Source of the DNA: Clostridiales bacterium UBA1446
Lineage (GTDB): Bacteria > Bacillota > Clostridia > Oscillospirales > Oscillospiraceae
Direction of reading: 5' to 3'
NCBI GenBank assembly: GCA_002329245.1
Contig: DCTG01000164.1
Span: forward strand, 19,247-26,990
DNA: 7,744 bases
Shown here: positions 5,470 through 7,744 of the stretch, one piece after another
How positions within the stretch are numbered: the first letter of the stretch is position 1
How the letters are laid out: each line of letters starts with the position of its first letter
The notes under the pieces: generated by a model
Told to the model about the DNA's origin: nothing
Databases searched by the model: none
Seen by the model: the letters and a program-made list of their open reading frames with translations, nothing else
Translations under genes and position numbers: made by a program

Positions 5470-6138
5470 TCACCACCCAAAGGCGGAAACCGGAAATCCG
5501 GCCGCCGTTCCGATTATACGCAGCATTCCGTATATGGCGTTCGTGATCCATCCCCCGCCGAAATCGGTTGCCACCAAAAGAAAAAGCAAAAAGAAGCCGT
5601 AGCGCTCAAACCTCAGGATCTGATAATAATACCGATCCGGCAAAACGGAGAAAAAAACCTTGGAACCGTCAAGCGGCGGAATCGGAATCAGATTGAAAAT
5701 CCCGAGACCGATGCTGCGAACCGCCGTGACAATCAGAAAAGCAAGAAGATACTGTTCCGCCGTATGAAAGGAGTATTGGTTGATCATACGTCCCGCTAAG
5801 AAGAGGGCAAGAAAGGCAAGGAGGAAGTTCGACAGCGGACCTGCCAGCGCAGTCAGCGCCATACCGCTTTTCGGGTTTCTGAAATAGCGCATGTCTACCG
5901 GTACGGGCTTGGCCCAGCCGAACCCAATGACGACCATCAGGATGAGTCCAAACAAATCAATGTGATGCAGGGGGTTAAGCGAAAGGCGGCGGCCCTGCTT
6001 GGCCGTCGGGTCTCCCAATAGATATGCAACAAAGCCGTGGCTGATTTCATGGATGACGATACACAAAAACACAGCCACGACACGAATCAGAAGATCTCCT
6101 AAGTTTGACCAGTCAAAATAATTCAGGATAGACTGCAA
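5470..6138 (-). CDS. Site-2 protease family protein (peptidase M50, short form)
   Basis: A 222-aa polytopic membrane metalloprotease homologue of the short M50 type (SpoIVFB/YwhC-like), without PDZ or CBS domains. The zinc motif HEISH (His30, Glu31, His34) lies in the first membrane helix, with the AGPLSNFLLAF loop-helix near 99-110 and NLIPIPPLDGSKVF near 149-162 supplying the third ligand Asp157. All catalytic residues are present, so it is probably active. Five or six hydrophobic segments are seen. TTG at 6138 is preferred since GGGAG lies 8 nt upstream; an in-frame TTG at 6153 lacks a site. Members of this family are often encoded just before scpA in Clostridia. Cleavage of a membrane-bound regulator is the general family role; the substrate here is unknown. 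Confidence 0.92.
   Translation of the reverse strand: MQSILNYFDWSNLGDLLIRVVAVFLCIVIHEISHGFVAYLLGDPTAKQGRRLSLNPLHHIDLFGLILMVVIGFGWAKPVPVDMRYFRNPKSGMALTALAGPLSNFLLAFLALFLAGRMINQYSFHTAEQYLLAFLIVTAVRSIGLGIFNLIPIPPLDGSKVFFSVLPDRYYYQILRFERYGFFLLFLLVATDFGGGWITNAIYGMLRIIGTAAGFPVSAFGW
5473..5478 (-). promoter_or_regulatory. Ribosome binding site that favours the scpA TTG at 5465
   Basis: GGGTGG on the minus strand, 7 nt before TTG 5465 and overlapping the end of the upstream M50 gene. The alternative TTG at 5480 is preceded by a pyrimidine-rich stretch with no ribosome binding site, and would overlap M50 by 11 nt. Confidence 0.5.
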
Positions 6139-6146
6139 AACCACAA

Positions 6147-6151
6147 CTCCC
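6147..6151 (-). promoter_or_regulatory. Ribosome binding site that favours the M50 TTG at 6138
   Basis: GGGAG on the minus strand, 8 nt before TTG 6138. The upstream in-frame TTG at 6153 and the GTG at 6144 have no well-spaced site. Confidence 0.45.
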
Positions 6152-6191
6152 AAAAGCGGCAGGCAAAGGCCCCGTTTTTCGTATAGATATC

Positions 6192-6220
6192 AGTGTAGCA
6201 AAAAATGGGGAAAAAAACAA
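6192..6220 (-). promoter_or_regulatory. Possible promoter for the M50-scpA-scpB-DUF2953-ytfJ operon
   Basis: On the minus strand TTGTTT (6215-6220) and TACACT (6192-6197) are 17 bp apart, in the A/T-rich gap between the radical SAM gene and the M50 gene. The -10 fits four of six consensus positions and the -35 three. A start near 6185 would give a leader of about 47 nt. Read-through from the genes upstream is also possible, as no clear terminator is seen. Confidence 0.35.
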
Positions 6221-6251
6221 GGCATGACTCGGCACCCTCAAGAATGAAGCA

Positions 6252-7076
6252 TCAGCAGTTTCCCGTGTAGACGTACTTTAAGTGTCTGCGCGCGACATCC
6301 GCAAGCTCGTATACCGTTTTGACCGGCGTCGCGTCCCTGTCCCGCATTTTGTAACGGGGGAAAAAGCGCGAAACATGCAGCGGAAGTTCGGAATTTAGCG
6401 AAGAAAGCCAGGAAGAAAGCGCTTCCATCTCCTCTTTTGAATCGTTTTCCCCCGGTACGAGCAGGGTCGTCACCTCCACATGACAGTCCTTGGACGCCAG
6501 CTCGACGGTGCGTTTTACCGTTTCGAGTCCGCCGCATAGTTTTTTGTAAAAACGCTCCGTAAACCCCTTAAGATCAATGTTCATCGCGTCGAGGTGAGGC
6601 AAAAGGTTTCTCAGCGGTTTTTCCGAGAGATAGCCGTTCGTCACCGCGACGTTTAAAAGTCCGTTTTCATGCGCAAGTCTTGCGCAATCCATGACGTATT
6701 CGTAACCGATGAGCGGCTCGTTGTAGGTGTAGGCGATTCCGATATTGCCCTTGTCCTTCAATGCCAGCGCGCGGCGGACTAGGTCCTCCGGTGATAGGAA
6801 AACGGTTTCGATTGTCGCGTCCGCCATAGAGATATCACAGTTCTGGCAGAAAGGACAGCGCAGATTGCAGCCGTAACTGCCGACCGAAAGAATCAAGGAT
6901 CCCGGATAAAACCGGTTAAGCGGCTTTTTTTCAATTGGGTCCAAAGCAAGAGAGGTTACTCTCCCGTAATTTCCGCAGACCACGCTTCCTTCCCGGCAAA
7001 CGCGGGCACGGCAAAACCCGGTCTGCCCTTCTTCGAGCGCGCAGCGGTGCGGGCAGATTCCGCATACCGTTTTCAT
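6252..7076 (-). CDS. amrS: AmmeMemoRadiSam system radical SAM enzyme
   Basis: A 274-aa radical SAM protein of the PflA-activase-like AmmeMemoRadiSam family. An N-terminal cysteine set (Cys5, Cys8, Cys12, Cys22; CGICPHRC) is followed by LNRFYPGSLILSVGSYGCNLRCPFCQN, whose Cys70, Cys74 and Cys77 hold the 4Fe-4S cluster. Downstream are the SAM-site region IAYTYNEP (113-120), NVAVTNGY (141-148), MNIDLKG and VEVTTLLVPG. Function of the family is not settled. The ATG overlaps the upstream fused gene by 4 nt (ATGA), with GAGGTGG 10 nt upstream, so the two proteins are co-translated. The chain ends at YVYTGNC, while longer homologues continue with a CPxC-type segment; no such segment appears in the other downstream frames, so a simple frameshift is unlikely. 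Confidence 0.93.
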   Translation of the reverse strand: MKTVCGICPHRCALEEGQTGFCRARVCREGSVVCGNYGRVTSLALDPIEKKPLNRFYPGSLILSVGSYGCNLRCPFCQNCDISMADATIETVFLSPEDLVRRALALKDKGNIGIAYTYNEPLIGYEYVMDCARLAHENGLLNVAVTNGYLSEKPLRNLLPHLDAMNIDLKGFTERFYKKLCGGLETVKRTVELASKDCHVEVTTLLVPGENDSKEEMEALSSWLSSLNSELPLHVSRFFPRYKMRDRDATPVKTVYELADVARRHLKYVYTGNC

Positions 7077-7744
7077 GTATGCCGCACCACCTCAAACCGC
7101 TGCAGTTCCGCCTTTTCCTCCTTCCGGATTCCCGCTTTTTGTTTGGCGATGTCTATCTGCTTCCGGACGGTGTTCACTCCATCCAAATCGGGCAGCAGCA
7201 GGCCGCGCCGGTGTCCTTTTGTCACAATAACGCCAAAGCGTTTGACGTCAAGCTCTTCTTCCGATAAAACGGGTTCCGGCGCGGAAAGCACATCCACGTT
7301 GTAGATAAGTTCGGATAGTTCCTCCTCCGCTACGGGTTCAAAGCGCGGATCCTCCGTCCCGGAGGAAACCGCGTTGCGCATGATTTCTTCCGCAACGGAT
7401 GCGGTCGCGGGGGAAATGGTCCCGATGCATCCGCGCAGGCGTCCTCCCTTTTTCAGGGATACAAATACTCCCGCCCGCCTGCCGAGCAGTTCGTCCGGCA
7501 GGTTTTCGGGCAGTTTTGCGCGCCGTCCGGTTTTGATATAGTGCTCCAAACTGTAACGCGCAAGCCGGACATAGGCGTCCTCCCGTTCCCGCGCCTCGGC
7601 AATTTCCTTCTTTTGCTTCTCGCGAAGCAAAAGATCGAAGCGGCGGCCGGGATCGGCGCCCGTAACCTCAAAGGAAGCGACAGCGTAGCCGACGCCGAAG
7701 GGCCCTTCGTAAGACAGAAGCCGGGATTGCACCGCAAGACCGTC
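7073..7744 (-). CDS. amrA: MEMO-like (LigB-type) / AMMECR1 fusion protein, C-terminal part (cut by window edge)
   Basis: The frame is open to the right edge, so 223 C-terminal residues are seen. The first part, through LLSYEGPFGVGYAVASFEV, is the C-terminus of a MEMO-like class III extradiol dioxygenase subunit B homologue. After a charged linker comes a complete AMMECR1 domain, about visible residues 54-215. Its hallmark GRLRGCIGTI (visible 101-110) carries the family's near-invariant LRGCIG; EDPRFEPV with the helix-strand ending VDVLSAPEP also fits. The MEMO domain start and its metal-site residues lie outside the window. A GTG at 7732 could only begin an AMMECR1-only protein and is not needed. 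The stop overlaps the radical SAM start by 4 nt. AMMECR1's own activity is unknown. Confidence 0.9.
   Translation of the reverse strand, partial: DGLAVQSRLLSYEGPFGVGYAVASFEVTGADPGRRFDLLLREKQKKEIAEAREREDAYVRLARYSLEHYIKTGRRAKLPENLPDELLGRRAGVFVSLKKGGRLRGCIGTISPATASVAEEIMRNAVSSGTEDPRFEPVAEEELSELIYNVDVLSAPEPVLSEEELDVKRFGVIVTKGHRRGLLLPDLDGVNTVRKQIDIAKQKAGIRKEEKAELQRFEVVRHT

Noticed and set aside
5013..5546. Plus-strand open frame of 177 codons across scpA
   Set aside because: Antisense shadow; scpA on the other strand has full family motifs.
6200..6240. Intrinsic terminator after the radical SAM gene
   Set aside because: There is a run of seven T's on the minus strand, but the bases before it form only weak, mismatched pairs, with no convincing stem.
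6238..6537. Minus-strand open frame of 99 codons overlapping the radical SAM gene; checked as a frameshifted C-terminus
   Set aside because: It overlaps the 3' end of the radical SAM gene in another frame and holds no CPxC or other family-like sequence.
1..7744. CRISPR arrays, insertion sequences, tRNA or rRNA genes, riboswitches, signs of transfer
   Set aside because: No regular direct repeats, transposase frames, terminal repeats or structured RNA signatures were seen; genes are collinear with standard Clostridia chromosomal order.

Overview
All twelve supported coding regions lie on the minus strand, so transcription runs from the right edge of the window to the left. The two outermost genes are cut by the window edges. 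The content is typical of a spore-forming Clostridia genome, most like the Oscillospiraceae/Ruminococcaceae. The evidence is a chromosomal scpA-scpB segregation pair, a ytfI/ytfJ (GerW)-type sporulation pair, a DacF-type D-Ala-D-Ala carboxypeptidase, an RluB-type pseudouridine synthase, and strong AGGAGG-like ribosome binding sites. The taxonomic placement is inference from gene content and order; the window has no rRNA or other marker gene.

Right part (about 6250-7744): a fused MEMO-like/AMMECR1 protein (only its C-terminal part is inside the window) and a radical SAM enzyme are joined by a 4-nt ATGA overlap. Together they form the widespread 'AmmeMemoRadiSam' module, for which I know no settled function. 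A 98-114 bp gap with a possible promoter follows.

Middle (about 2986-6138): an M50 site-2 protease homologue, scpA, scpB, a DUF2953 (YtfI-like) membrane protein and ytfJ are packed with gaps or overlaps of at most 39 bp, and look like one operon. ScpA and ScpB are the non-SMC condensin subunits. YtfI/YtfJ and the protease family are typical companions in Firmicutes, and YtfJ is linked to spores.

Left part (1-2942): dacF begins with a TTG codon behind a sequence that matches the forespore sigma-G promoter consensus. A 26-bp hairpin separates dacF from rluB. A short intergenic region holding a possible sigma-A promoter, with its -10 box centred in a 10-bp inverted repeat, precedes an RpiR-type regulator. 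The regulator overlaps the start of a HI0933-like flavoprotein that runs off the left edge.

I did not find a wholly new system. The points most worth a second look are the sigma-G-like promoter before dacF, the inverted repeat around the rpiR promoter, the dacF-rluB hairpin, the cysteine-rich ScpA tail, and the AmmeMemoRadiSam pair with its short radical SAM C-terminus.
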